Source: Falciphora oryzae (Eukaryota > Ascomycota > Sordariomycetes > Magnaporthales > Magnaporthaceae). Taken from it: a DNA stretch of 20,576 nucleotides. The translations under genes were made by a program, and so were the position numbers. Below, in pieces: positions 1-8,832 of the stretch (positions within the stretch are counted from its first letter, which is position 1; every line of letters begins with the position of its first letter). Under the pieces are notes generated by a model that did not search any database, had not been told where the DNA came from, and saw nothing but the letters and a program-made list of their open reading frames with translations. The stretch covers positions 56,756-77,331 of the forward strand of contig JNVV01000092.1 in assembly GCA_000733355.1 (NCBI GenBank). The letters run 5' to 3'.

Positions 1-1750
1 ATGTCCGGAACATTTCATCAGTTGCCGCGTTTCGCGCCGCTCACTGCTCAGTTTTGCAGTAGAAAAATGACCGGCGCGACCACGGTGTTACTTGTTGCAG
101 CCCTGAGCCAATAGGTAGAAATCATTGGCCGTGGGTGCGATGTGATGTGACGTGGCTTGCTTGATCACCCGCTCCAATTCCAGCGAAAGCTCCGACAGGC
201 ACCAATGTTTTCGTCCACACAGCAATTGTGCATTTCTCTGCCTCCCCGGGAATCGAGGTCGGGCTCTCACCATCCATCTGTATTCACGGGAGTATGGTGC
301 AGCCTGCACCGTGCGAACAGCCCGGGAGGAGGCCAATTTGGGGCCCCAGATTTGAGGTCTGGAGTCGCTCCTGGCCCGCCACTCTGGGCTGTCAATGACT
401 GGCTTTTGGGGCCTGAAGCAAAAATTCGGCCAGGTTGTCTGCTGGCGGGAGGTGTGATTGCCACTGTCTGGCTCCCACAAACTCGCGCCTTCTCGGTCCG
501 CGTCACAATCACTCTAACGAATGGTGGGAGACATCTGTCTGCGTCAGATCCGGGCAACTATTTGCAGAAATCGGGCGACTGTTGGGCAATGCATGCAGCT
601 CCGTTGTGCGAGTTTGGGCATTGCCAATCACACCCTGAAAGCGCTTACGGGACTGCAGCCGCCATCCGCTGTGAAGCAATCCGGAACGGCATTTGTTCCA
701 CCGCACTTGACCATGCACCTGCATGGAACTTCTGTATGCCATTGGCGACAAGGGAGAGGGAAATGGAGGGCGAGGGCGGATTTGGCACTTTAGCTGATTT
801 ACGATTGGCGCAGCTGCTCCATTCTCCCACTTGCGGCGGGTAACCTGTTTGATGGATAGCTGCATCCTGTAGATATCGGCCGATATTTGCAGAGCCATGC
901 AGATCTTCAATTAACAGCGCAAAGAATGAGGCCCGCCTGTTGGTGCAGTAGCTTCATCTGCAGACTTCGTCCGAAGCCTCGCCTTGCTCAGCCAGGATGG
1001 GTATCTCTGCGTTCCCATATTTTGCAGGGCAACTGAACCTGACGTATCGCTACCCCTCCGGACGTGGCGCGAATTCTGGTGGCGAACCTCTGGCCTCATT
1101 GCCGGCGACACATGATTCGGGTCTGGAATGCCGCAGTGCCCTGCTCGGGCGGAGAAGTTGAGGGCATCCTGTAGCAGCCGTTCTTTAATCCGCTAGGGAT
1201 GTATTGTATGTGCGGCCGGAAATGGGAAGCTCGATCATGAGAAATCGCCCTCCCCGCAGCCGCTGCCCTGCCTGGATGTGGCTGTCGTGCCTTGGGGCCT
1301 GGGGGAGCGCCCCTAGTTTGGCTTGCAGCCTCGCCTTGAGCAGACTTAGCGCCGGCTTTGCTTCCTGGTCCGCGCCGTCGCCCGGTTGCTGCTTTCCTTG
1401 GCAGCTGTCCTGGGCACCGACTCCCTCCAAGGGCCCTTCGGGGCGGGCGTGACCGAGCGGTGGGACACTAACTGGTGACCGATTGGGCGCGACAGGGCGG
1501 GCGCTATCTGGTCGCATTTTGCTGCGACTGCTTTGCGGCCTAAGCTAAGAGCTTAAGACGATTGGTCGTAGACGGCCAGATCATTTGTAACTAAATTCCC
1601 GCACCTGCGCAACCTTTGGTATCACAAGCTACACTGCCCGCCCTGGCTTCACGCCGCTTATGCGCGGCAGTGGCCTATAATGTGTCTCCAGGTCAAGGCA
1701 CTGACCGAAACAGGATGAGCAACCTTGTGCCGCTTGCAATTACTGTCCAC
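1..1750. other. Intergenic, no supported gene
   Basis: Open frames occur on both strands, the longest at 157-843 on the plus strand. It opens on a TTG, has no recognisable motif, and its composition looks random. A minus-strand frame at 1185-1517 is Pro/Gln/Ala-rich and also unrecognised. I see no tRNA-like element, repeat array or transposon end. The right edge is the 3' flank of the HeLo gene that ends at 1751. Confidence 0.5.
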
Positions 1751-1867
1751 CTAGTGTCCCTTCCTGCTGCTTCTATCGGCTCCAATCGTCATTTCGTAGC
1801 GGGCCTGCTGATCTTGCCCCATTTTCATGACAGTGGCGTCCGTCGTGTTGAAGGTCATGTTGTTATT
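1751..1867 (-). other. Exon for candidate prion/amyloid motif (copy 1)
   Basis: This second exon of the HeLo gene carries the whole 38-residue tail. Shared positions with copy 2 (20041-20166) are N, then MTF, a V six residues later, KMGQD, a Y four residues on, then M-x-IG. The spaced glycines after hydrophobic residues, and the G-[NQ]-[DE]-like turn, recall the HET-s pseudo-repeats and related fungal amyloid motifs. I cannot assign it to a named class. Confidence 0.6.
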
Positions 1868-2648
1868 CTACTTACGTAAGCAACGCGAACATTGACGTGA
1901 ACGGTAGGACAAAGGGACGATGATGGCTTCCACTTGCCTTTTGCTCAAAGAAAGTCTGGACCGCAGTATTTATAAGGGGATCGCGCTCGGAAGCGAGGCC
2001 CAACTCCTTTACGACCTGAAGGAGCTCCGCTAACTCGGCCTTGCCGAGCCCGTCCTGCTCGCTCGCAGGCGGGGTGTAGATCTTGTACAGCTCGTCGATA
2101 TGGTCATTGATTTTCTGGATCAGTGTTTCGAGATGCCTCTCCTTGTAGATGGCGAATTTGACGCGCTGCGGGACTGAGACCTTGTTTCTACGCCCCTCGA
2201 CAATGTCCTGCATTTTCTCATGAAGATAGCGGTGCATAGGGTTCCAATTCACGCCAACCGGGCCGAACGGGCGGATCTCGTTCTCTTTGACGCTGGGGTC
2301 GTTGTCATTCTTGCCGTTGCGTTCGTGGTGACAGAGCTTCTGGCACTCTTCGAAGATGGTCGCGACAGTTTTGAATGTCCGGATCGCCTGCTTCTCCTGC
2401 TCCTCGTCGAGCCGGAATGAGCCGGAATTCTTCAGCGACTCCTCGTCTTCAATCCGCGGACCTGTGAGGCCGGCCGCTTTGCCCCAGCGCGTCAACCTCA
2501 GCTGCGCATCGTCCAGCTTCACGAGCAGCGACTGCAGCCGCGGAGCCGCCTGCTTGGCGACGAGGACGTAGTCGAACCAGGTTATAGCCGTGTTGAAGAG
2601 GTTGGCTAGCCCAGATGCCGCTCCGATTCCTTCTGCGACGCCCGTCAT
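1751..2648 (-). CDS. HET-S-like HeLo-domain protein with C-terminal amyloid-type motif
   Basis: Exons are 2648-1938 and 1867-1751, giving 275 aa, close to the HET-S length. Residues 1 to about 230 read as a HeLo domain: a Gly/Ala-rich hydrophobic N-terminus (MTGVAEGIGAASGLANLF), then LRLTRWGKAAGL, then a helical second half with HRYLHEKMQDI. In this family the N-terminal segment can insert into membrane, and the C-terminal motif controls activation. The intron (1937-1868, 70 nt) has a GC donor, GCAAGT, and ends TAG. It is phase 0 and sits exactly between HeLo domain and tail. Exon 2 encodes a 38-aa tail with MTF, V-x-KMGQD, Y-x-M-x-IG, and ends at TAG. The splice model is supported by the second gene at 20041-20576, which has the same intron position and tail. 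The start is ATG 2648 (purine at -3); the longer frame opens on a TTG. Role in cell death is inferred from the family. Confidence 0.85.
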
Positions 2649-3440
2649 TTCGACTCGTGTGTGTATCAATGATGATTATGGGTTCGGAGGAGCTTGACAC
2701 GGACTTTTTCGCGCATACCTCCTGGGGCATGCAGGGCGTATTTGTACCAAACAAACCGGGGTAAATGCGCCCGGCGAATATTGGGTGACTGCAGAAGCGG
2801 AGTCGCCGGAGATGCAGACATGCTGCATACCTGCGGCTGAAATACGCCCATGCAGCCGCTTTTCGGGGCGACTCGCCTGGACTTCGAAAGCTGCCATCAA
2901 CCAGCGATTTGCACAAATGCGGAATGACGCGACAACGCGACGCGATTCGTCAGATGCATGAGGGCCTAATCCCGCCACCCGGCTGCCGCGGCAGCGAGCA
3001 GCTGCCAAAGGCAGTAATAGGCGATAACACAGGCGGTGGCCTAATAACTGCATTAGCGGAACGCTAGCGCAGTACCTGCCATATCTTGCCCAAAGAGCGT
3101 GCGCAACTACGCAGCATCTCTTATAGGATCAAGCCCGCTATTTGCGGCGGCTTTGAGCCCGACAACCTGCATTTCTCATTCTTACCAAATCAAGAGCAGG
3201 GTGCAACAAAACAGCTCTCAGCTCTGCCTCACGGCGACGGCTCTCGTTCAACTAGGCCACCTACCGAACCGATTTGCTAGCGGTGCCGCTTTGTAGGCTG
3301 GATGCAGTAGTCTTGATTGCTTGCTCCAAGGGATACTTGGAAGCTAACTTACGTTGACTGATGCCGAGCATCTGTCAAGGCTATCTACAACGAGGGGATT
3401 CCATGATGTTCTTATACTCTAGGCTGGCCGTGCTATCAGG
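2649..3440. other. Intergenic: 5' flank of the HeLo gene
   Basis: This is the upstream (promoter-side) region of the minus-strand HeLo gene. Only short overlapping frames are open, for example 3086-3280 and 2676-3053, and none has a recognisable motif. No clear TATA element was identified. Confidence 0.4.
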
Positions 3441-3502
3441 GTTGATCTGTCCTGGGACCACAGATCACCTTGATCTGTGATCTGCCTTGAGATCACAGAT
3501 CA
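3441..3502. repeat. Cluster of nested inverted repeats (GATCTGTGATC type)
   Basis: A perfect 13-bp inverted repeat, TGATCTGTGATCT at 3471-3483 and its complement at 3490-3502, has a 6-base spacer. A second perfect 9-bp inverted repeat pairs CACAGATCA at 3459-3467 with TGATCTGTG at 3471-3479. A further partial copy, TTGATCTGT, lies at 3442-3450. Two CACGTGA/ACGTGA-type elements follow around 3514-3530. The array could form alternative hairpins or be a multi-site binding region. It could also be a fragment of a small inverted-repeat element, though no longer terminal repeats are visible. Confidence 0.7.
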
Positions 3503-3737
3503 CTTCTGCTTACGTGACCCTCACGTGACTTTGCATGCGGGGTCGGGCTCCTTCTCTTGGGTGGCCCTTCCTGCCCCTCGGCCTCTGGGTCACCTGTTGC
3601 GGCCTTGGTCGTAACACTCTGCGGCAAAGGCGAGCAGCGTGGGAGCGTTGCATTTGTAGTGCATCAGCACCAGCCCTTTTTTACGCGTGAGAATCGGTGG
3701 TTTGTCATGGTTATGCCATAGTCCCATGGTCATTCCC

Positions 3738-4021
3738 TCGGATCGTTTCCTCGTCCTCCGCCTTGGCAAGTATGCCCGGGTTCCTTGGATGCCGCGTGAG
3801 GCCGCAGATCTTGATGCCACTGCGATATCCGCCACCATAACCTCCTGCTGGACGCCAACCTCGACCTCAAGCTCGCCGACTTCCAGGGCCAACACTTCGC
3901 GAGGGGCGAGGTCCTTCTGGATGGGCTCTCGCTCGAGTCTACCAAGGCATACCTACCGCGCAAACCGGCTGATCACGCAAGCGTGAGGACGGATCTGTTC
4001 GCCCTCGGCAGCGCCTTCTAG
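3738..4021 (+). pseudogene. Protein kinase C-lobe fragment (degraded)
   Basis: The core, 3815-4021, is open for 68 codons and reads as kinase subdomains VIb to IX. It has a catalytic loop HCDIRHHNLLLDAN, then LDLKLADFQG in the DFG position (Gly replaced by Gln), then a LDGLS..STKAYLPR activation segment and TDLFALGSAF. The frame ends at TAG where the helix after 'FALGSA' should continue. Just upstream, in another frame, 3738-3810 encodes WMPREAADL, which fits the helix before the catalytic loop. The residues between are missing, so at least one deletion or frameshift separates the parts. The N-lobe was not found. The DFQ form is usual in a subfamily of fungal kinase-like proteins, so it need not itself be a lesion. 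It differs from the kinase genes at 12283 and 19690. Confidence 0.75.
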
Positions 4022-6605
4022 CCTGTTTGCCACATAGACGTGAGATGGCTGGCGTGTCTTCTTGTTTGGTATCGGGCAGGCAGCTTTGCGAGGCGGGAGG
4101 TGTGGAGGTGACAGTTTGACTCAACACGGCGATGTGATCTCGATCCGACAGAGAGAGGCTGGCGTAAGCTCGCTCGTCACTCGATGGGGGTTTGGAAACA
4201 GGTTTTCGAGGACGGAAGGTGGGAGAAGAGAGGCTCGGGATGATAGCAGACGAAAACGAAAAAAGCGTCTAGGTGTAATAACGCAGATTTCCGGGAGGGC
4301 TGAACGGCGAGGAGGAGGAGATGGGAGAGGACGAGGACGGGGTAAAGGACGCCATGACGTAGAGGGAAGGAGGCCTGTGAAGCTTCAACGGGCCGGGCTG
4401 GAGATTGGTAGCGAGGAATGGTGTGGGCGGTGGTGAGCAGTTTGAGACGGAAGGGATCTTGTTTCCAGCCCAGCCGAAAAGATCTGCATGCAGCGCCCGC
4501 AGCAGTCATAATGAAATGAATGTAGATCCATTATCAATCCTTCCAACGGACAGAAGTGCACACTCCCCGTCCGCTTGGCTCGCTGGTGCCAGATCGAACA
4601 AGAGAAGGGGGAGGAGGAGGGGAGGAGCCACGGCCCGAGTGTGAGTCTACGAAGAGGGGGTTCCCAGACGGACATCTCCACACAGGATTGTCGTCTGGCA
4701 AGAGACATCATTCGCCACACTTCTGGCATCACACACAAGCCACAAATGCTCGAATAACCGGTCTCCAGACAACCCACCGCATGCATCCCTGGACGAGCCT
4801 CATCCAATGGTGGACCACCTGGGGCGCCCCGGGACACAACCGCAGAGCAACAAATCCAGCTGAGTGACGACCCTTTTTCTTGTGCATCCTACCCGAAAGC
4901 GTCTTGCGCGCCACGGACCATGAAGTTATACACTCCAGGGAATTGCACGTAAAGAAAGCCATCCGATGTACATGGCGTTGCTTCTGTTGGATATCAGCAC
5001 TGGCAGGGGAGTACAGCCCAGTGTGCAATGGACGTTAGCAACCTAGCCCCTGGGAAGGGAACCCTTGCGTCCCTAGACATTAGATACTTGACGAAGGGGC
5101 GAACTTACTTGGACGCACACACGCCGGTAGGCCCTCAACAAGCCTAATTCGTTGTGACGTAGCCTTGGACCCTTCGATGACGTTCATTCTCTCTGATGTT
5201 CATCGTGGGTAGTCCGCTGGCTTGCTTCGGATGGGGATATAAGGCGTTTCCCTGTGGCACGATAGGCAATGTTGATCAACTGCGGCCTGCGGGGGAAAGC
5301 CCGTTCGTTCCTCAACCAGGGCCTCATTGAGCTGTGCGACTAACTGTTAGGGACGCCACCTCGCCGCCCAACCGTGTCCTCGTTTACCGTATAACGAAGG
5401 AAACCGCCCATTAAAGCATGATACACGTCGCGTGCGAATATCTCTGGCCGAGAATGTTGGGAAAGGATGTTCGTGTCAAAAAGCCCACCATCAGATTTGG
5501 CACAATAACCCTGATGATCAACAGATGGAGAGCTGAGAGGAGTGACGAAAAAGCGGCGCATATCTGCACATGAAGGCACAAGCCGTCATCCCGGCGTCCC
5601 AGAGTCTGATGCCGATGCCTCTCGAAGCGGATGGATGCCAAAATGCCCACTTCCAAGCTCCGAAAGCCGAAATATGTAGTGCGTGGCGCAAAAATCACGC
5701 CATTATTACACAATGACCTGATTCCGATCAACAGGTCTGGAACTGCCAAGCCTCGATGGCTGTCACGCGGCAAGCCAGGTTTCAGCTCGGGGTATAAACC
5801 AGCTGCCCAAAAATGTGACAGCCTGCCAGGGAGAGGTGAATTTGCGCTCGCCCACGTGGAAGCAACCACCTCTAGATGTTCTAGACCCAGTCGATGGATA
5901 AACTTTAATGTACTGTTCGGAGTTTTGACGGGATATCTCAGCATTCGCTCTCATCTGGAGCTATCGCAAGGAATCTCTCGACGATGAGCCACTTCGTCTT
6001 TTCCGTTCGACGAGCATTCTCTTGTATCCGAGGCAGTTAAAGACTCTCTAGCAATATACTTTCCACGATTCTCTTCCTAGTATCAAACCGCACTGTCCTT
6101 GCTACCTGTAACACGAGAGGCAGAAATGGCGTCCGAAGTATGCTTCCCCCCCACCAGACATGCCGTTCCGCCTCACCACGCGCCACATCCCACATGCATC
6201 CTACCCGTATCACTCCAATGGGTTGGCTTATCTTCAGGCTAACCATACAACTCATGATGTAGCGCGAGAAGTTTGTCTACCGGCCCAATCTCACCTTCAA
6301 TGTGGTTGGTAAACAACTTGCCAGTGGCCAGTAATGCCAACTGAGCAATGCGGGTTTTGAACATGGCCATGGCATGGATCATTGCAGTCACCTTCTTTGA
6401 CGTCTTGTGAGTGTGCGCCGACAACATCCGACCTACCACGGATAGCAGCAAGCTCGGGCCAGGCAGAGCTGATGGGCTGCATCCATCATGTCAGGTCGGC
6501 TAAGCCTGCCCTGCCTCGTTAGCACAAATGCCTGCAGCCAGACCTGGCGTGCTTCAGCGCCATGCCGCATCTTGGCGATCAGAGGTGACACTCCCGATAA
6601 GTCGG
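4022..6605. other. Intergenic, no supported gene
   Basis: About 2.6 kb with only unrecognised, overlapping frames. The longest is a minus-strand frame at 5411-5944 with random-looking composition. Around 4200-4440 the plus strand is purine-rich and encodes only low-complexity Arg/Gly. A TATA-like GATATAAGG lies near 5235, followed by an ATG at 5270 that opens just 24 codons. I see no RNA gene or transposon here. Confidence 0.45.
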
Positions 6606-7172
6606 ATGGCGCGACGGGCTTTCCACTTTTTTTCACTGAGCGCTGCACTGTTAGGCGTCAGGCAGCCTATCCAGGCGCATGTTGGACCGCACCAGACAGA
6701 CCGTTTACCCAACTCCTTGGACATGGTTCATTCCCTCGTTGGAGGCAGTGTTAGCAGCTGGACTAGTGAATGCGGGGAAGGGACCTATCGCGAGCTAATT
6801 AAAGACGTTTCACAATGGCGGGAAGAGATTGGACAAGATCCCACAGGTCCTAACGAGTCCTCCGTCTGCACGCCAAAGCAAGTGGCGGCGGGCAGCATTG
6901 ACATAAGGTCCCGTCAGCCAAGCTGGGAAGCAAACGCCGCAAATGGTGATAGACTGCCGAAATACCCCCAAAATGACGCCCGACAAAGGCCGGAGGGGAT
7001 GGAGGACGCCTGGCTTGATGGATACGTACAATTACCACCTATGCTATATATGGCACCCATCTGCTCACTCAGCAATGGTTGGGTACTTTGTGAGATGGGC
7101 AACCAACAAGACCAGAATTTGAGGCGAGCAGGCTTGGAAACGGCTTGGAGCCCACGCTCTGGCCCTCTTTGA
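6606..7172 (+). CDS. Doubtful ORF with signal-peptide-like N-terminus
   Basis: From ATG 6606 the frame is open for 188 codons and begins MARRAFHFFSLSAALLGV, a basic N-region and hydrophobic core as in a secretion signal, with a plausible cleavage site after IQA. The remainder is hydrophilic and unrecognised. An in-frame ATG at 6528 gives a longer form without a leading signal. An open frame this long can arise by chance in this GC range, and no homology is recognisable. I list it as a weak candidate only. Confidence 0.2.
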   Translation: MARRAFHFFSLSAALLGVRQPIQAHVGPHQTDRLPNSLDMVHSLVGGSVSSWTSECGEGTYRELIKDVSQWREEIGQDPTGPNESSVCTPKQVAAGSIDIRSRQPSWEANAANGDRLPKYPQNDARQRPEGMEDAWLDGYVQLPPMLYMAPICSLSNGWVLCEMGNQQDQNLRRAGLETAWSPRSGPL

Positions 7173-7219
7173 CGCATCCCACCGGCGACAAGCCACATAA
7201 CCATGCCTTCCAAGGTACC

Positions 7220-7236
7220 TTTTTTTTTTTTTTTTA
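7220..7236. repeat. Poly-T tract (poly-A on the minus strand)
   Basis: Seventeen consecutive T. On the minus strand it reads AAT followed by the A run, like the tail of a reverse-transcribed RNA. It lies about 100 bases outside the target-site duplication of the neighbouring LINE, so it is not that element's tail. No matching flanking duplication was found. Confidence 0.6.
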
Positions 7237-7332
7237 TTCAAATCAATTATTATGCACTAATATTAGCCTGCCCCTCTGCATGTTGCGCTAGGCTCCTCGG
7301 CTTCCCACATGATGGATGACAGGTTAGCCAAC

Positions 7333-7345
7333 TGTGAATGGCCGA
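7333..7345. repeat. Target-site duplication, 3' side of LINE
   Basis: TGTGAATGGCCGA here is identical to 8598-8610. The two copies flank the truncated LINE exactly where its coding sequence stops matching an RNase H domain. After the 13 identical bases the copies read GAGAG here and AAGAG at the other end, so the duplication may extend to 18 bases with one change. Confidence 0.85.
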
Positions 7346-7366
7346 GAGAGAGAGAGAGAGAGAGAG
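7346..7366. repeat. AG dinucleotide microsatellite at LINE 3' terminus
   Basis: An uninterrupted AG/GA run joins the left target-site duplication to the LINE 3' end (CT repeat on the element's strand). It may be the element's own simple-repeat tail or an expansion primed by the GAGAG end of the target site. Confidence 0.75.
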
Positions 7367-7804
7367 TATATTTAACGTCATTATATCGGGATCTACCAGT
7401 CCCTGCCTCCCAAGGGGCATATGACGTGCTAGCGCTACCTAAGCTTAACACTAGGCTACATGTTGCTATTAAGGCGGCTAGCAGATTAAACCCGAAGGCA
7501 CACGGAAGTCGGGCCGCGTTCCGGCGCTCCTTGTTAGTGAGCGGGCAATCGGCGGTGGGGCGTATATATATACGCCGGGGCGTTGTAAAGCGCTGCGAGT
7601 GGTAGTGGTGCTGTCGGCCGGCGGGTGTGCCGGAAAAGGGGGCAAGGCCGGGTTGGACGGGGGGTCCTTGGGACCTCCCCTAGGCCCGGCCGGAGGTGCG
7701 GGGGACTAACGAGCCTACTGTTAATCCTAATAGTACAAAGGAAAAGTGGAAAATGCAGAAGAAAAAGGAAAATAGGTTATATGCGGGCTATTTAAGCCCT
7801 GTTA

Positions 7805-8596
7805 CTACCGCCCAGCGATAGTGTAATAGTTGGTAGCTTCAACGAACGAAGCAAAAAGGAGAGGCTTTTGCAATAGCCGTTTCCAGTATCCGGGCTTATC
7901 AAAAGCCGGGGAGGGGTCCGTTGTAGGCCACTTGTCTTCTGCCGCCTTAGCCAGCCTGCAATACACAGGGTGGGAAGGGGACTTGTTTCTTCCGCAGCGG
8001 CACGGGTTGTCGTTTTCGTGCTGGAACTTTCGGTGGTACCAGTCGAAGTCCCCGTGCCCCGTGCGTGCGGCTATCAGCCGCTGTAATACCTTCCGGTGCA
8101 GCTGTAAAGCTTCGAGTGCGGGCCGTGGCACCGGCGGGAGGCCTATAGCCCTGTACCTTTCCGGAAGGTTGTTATCGAACCACTCGTTACGGGCGTCCCG
8201 GGCCATTTTCCGGGCTAAAGCTTTTACTCCGGCCACTGTTGGTTTGGAGTGTTGGGGTATCGGCAAAGCCGATCCCAACTTTGCTTCGGCGTCGGCCTCT
8301 TCGTTTCCGGGGATTCCAGTGTGGCCCGGGGACCAACGGACGTGAACCCGGTGTTTGTCCATAAAGTAATGGACCTCTTTAAAGGCCCCTTGTGAGCTAT
8401 CGGGGGCCGTGCTTAAAAAGCCGTTAGCCGCCGAGGTGTTATCGAGGCACAGGTGGAAAGTGCAGTTGCGGAAGCTCCAAACGGCTTTACGGAGGCCCAT
8501 CCGGCCCCCTTCCGCTTCGCCGTCGAACACTTCCGCCGGGTGCGCCAGCCGGCCGTGCCCGGAAAGTTTGCGTTGGCCGGCTTGGTGGATTACCCA
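7805..8596 (-). pseudogene. LINE ORF2 C-terminal fragment: RNase H and CCHC-like end
   Basis: LINE-derived coding starts at WVIHQAGQ (8596) and ends at TAG 7805. It reads as a Tad-clade RNase H domain. Visible acidic residues are the Glu in the FDGEAEGG segment, the Asp in LCLDNTSAANG, and the last Asp in PGHTGIPGNEEADAEA. The first catalytic Asp, normally in an SDGS segment just before this point, is lost by the truncation. Further on are GDFDWYHRKF and a C-x-C-x7-H-x3-C cluster, as at the end of these ORFs. The open frame continues upstream to an ATG at 8671, but those 25 codons are target-site DNA, so the 288-codon frame is a chimera and probably not a gene. The domain cannot be fully catalytic. 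Confidence 0.88.
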
Positions 8597-8597
8597 A

Positions 8598-8610
8598 TGT
8601 GAATGGCCGA
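8598..8610. repeat. Target-site duplication, 5' side of LINE
   Basis: Identical 13 bp to 7333-7345 and directly adjoining the truncated 5' end of the LINE coding sequence. Joining the two flanks would restore a simple pre-insertion sequence. Confidence 0.85.
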
Positions 8611-8832
8611 AAGAGTTAGGTAGGTGGTGTTTCGAGTGGCACAACAGCCGCAAACGCTGCGAGAGGCCCATTTAACGCCGGCCGCCCACGACGTGCAGTA
8701 TGAAGGGCACCAAGTTTCTGGGAGTCTCCTCTGCCTCAATCATCGGCCATCTTTCCTCTCCAAGTAACCGACAAAAAGTCGTCTCACAACAGCACCGGCT
8801 CCATAGAAGGCACTGTTGGCTGCATTAGCGGA

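Larger units (their letters stand above)
7346..8597 (-). mobile_element. 5'-truncated non-LTR retrotransposon (Tad-like LINE) 3' end
   Basis: The insertion is about 1.25 kb, bounded by the 13-bp direct repeats at 7333-7345 and 8598-8610. On the minus strand it holds the 3' end of ORF2 (RNase H plus a C-terminal Cys/His motif), stop TAG at 7805, then a 3' untranslated region of about 430 nt. That region ends in a CT microsatellite (AG repeat on plus, 7346-7366). It includes a perfect 18-bp palindrome at 7559-7576. 5' truncation and flanking duplication are typical of target-primed reverse transcription. The surviving ORF has no stops, so the copy is fairly recent or has escaped repeat-induced point mutation. 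Reverse transcriptase and endonuclease are absent; it cannot move by itself. Confidence 0.88.

Noticed and set aside
157..843. 228-codon plus-strand frame
   Set aside because: Opens on TTG, has no motif or coherent composition, and is overlapped by equally long frames on the other strand.
5411..5944. 177-codon minus-strand frame
   Set aside because: No recognisable domain and mixed composition; length is within what chance gives in this window.
7220..7236. Poly-T as the tail of the LINE
   Set aside because: The target-site duplication places the LINE 3' end at 7346, over 100 bases away.
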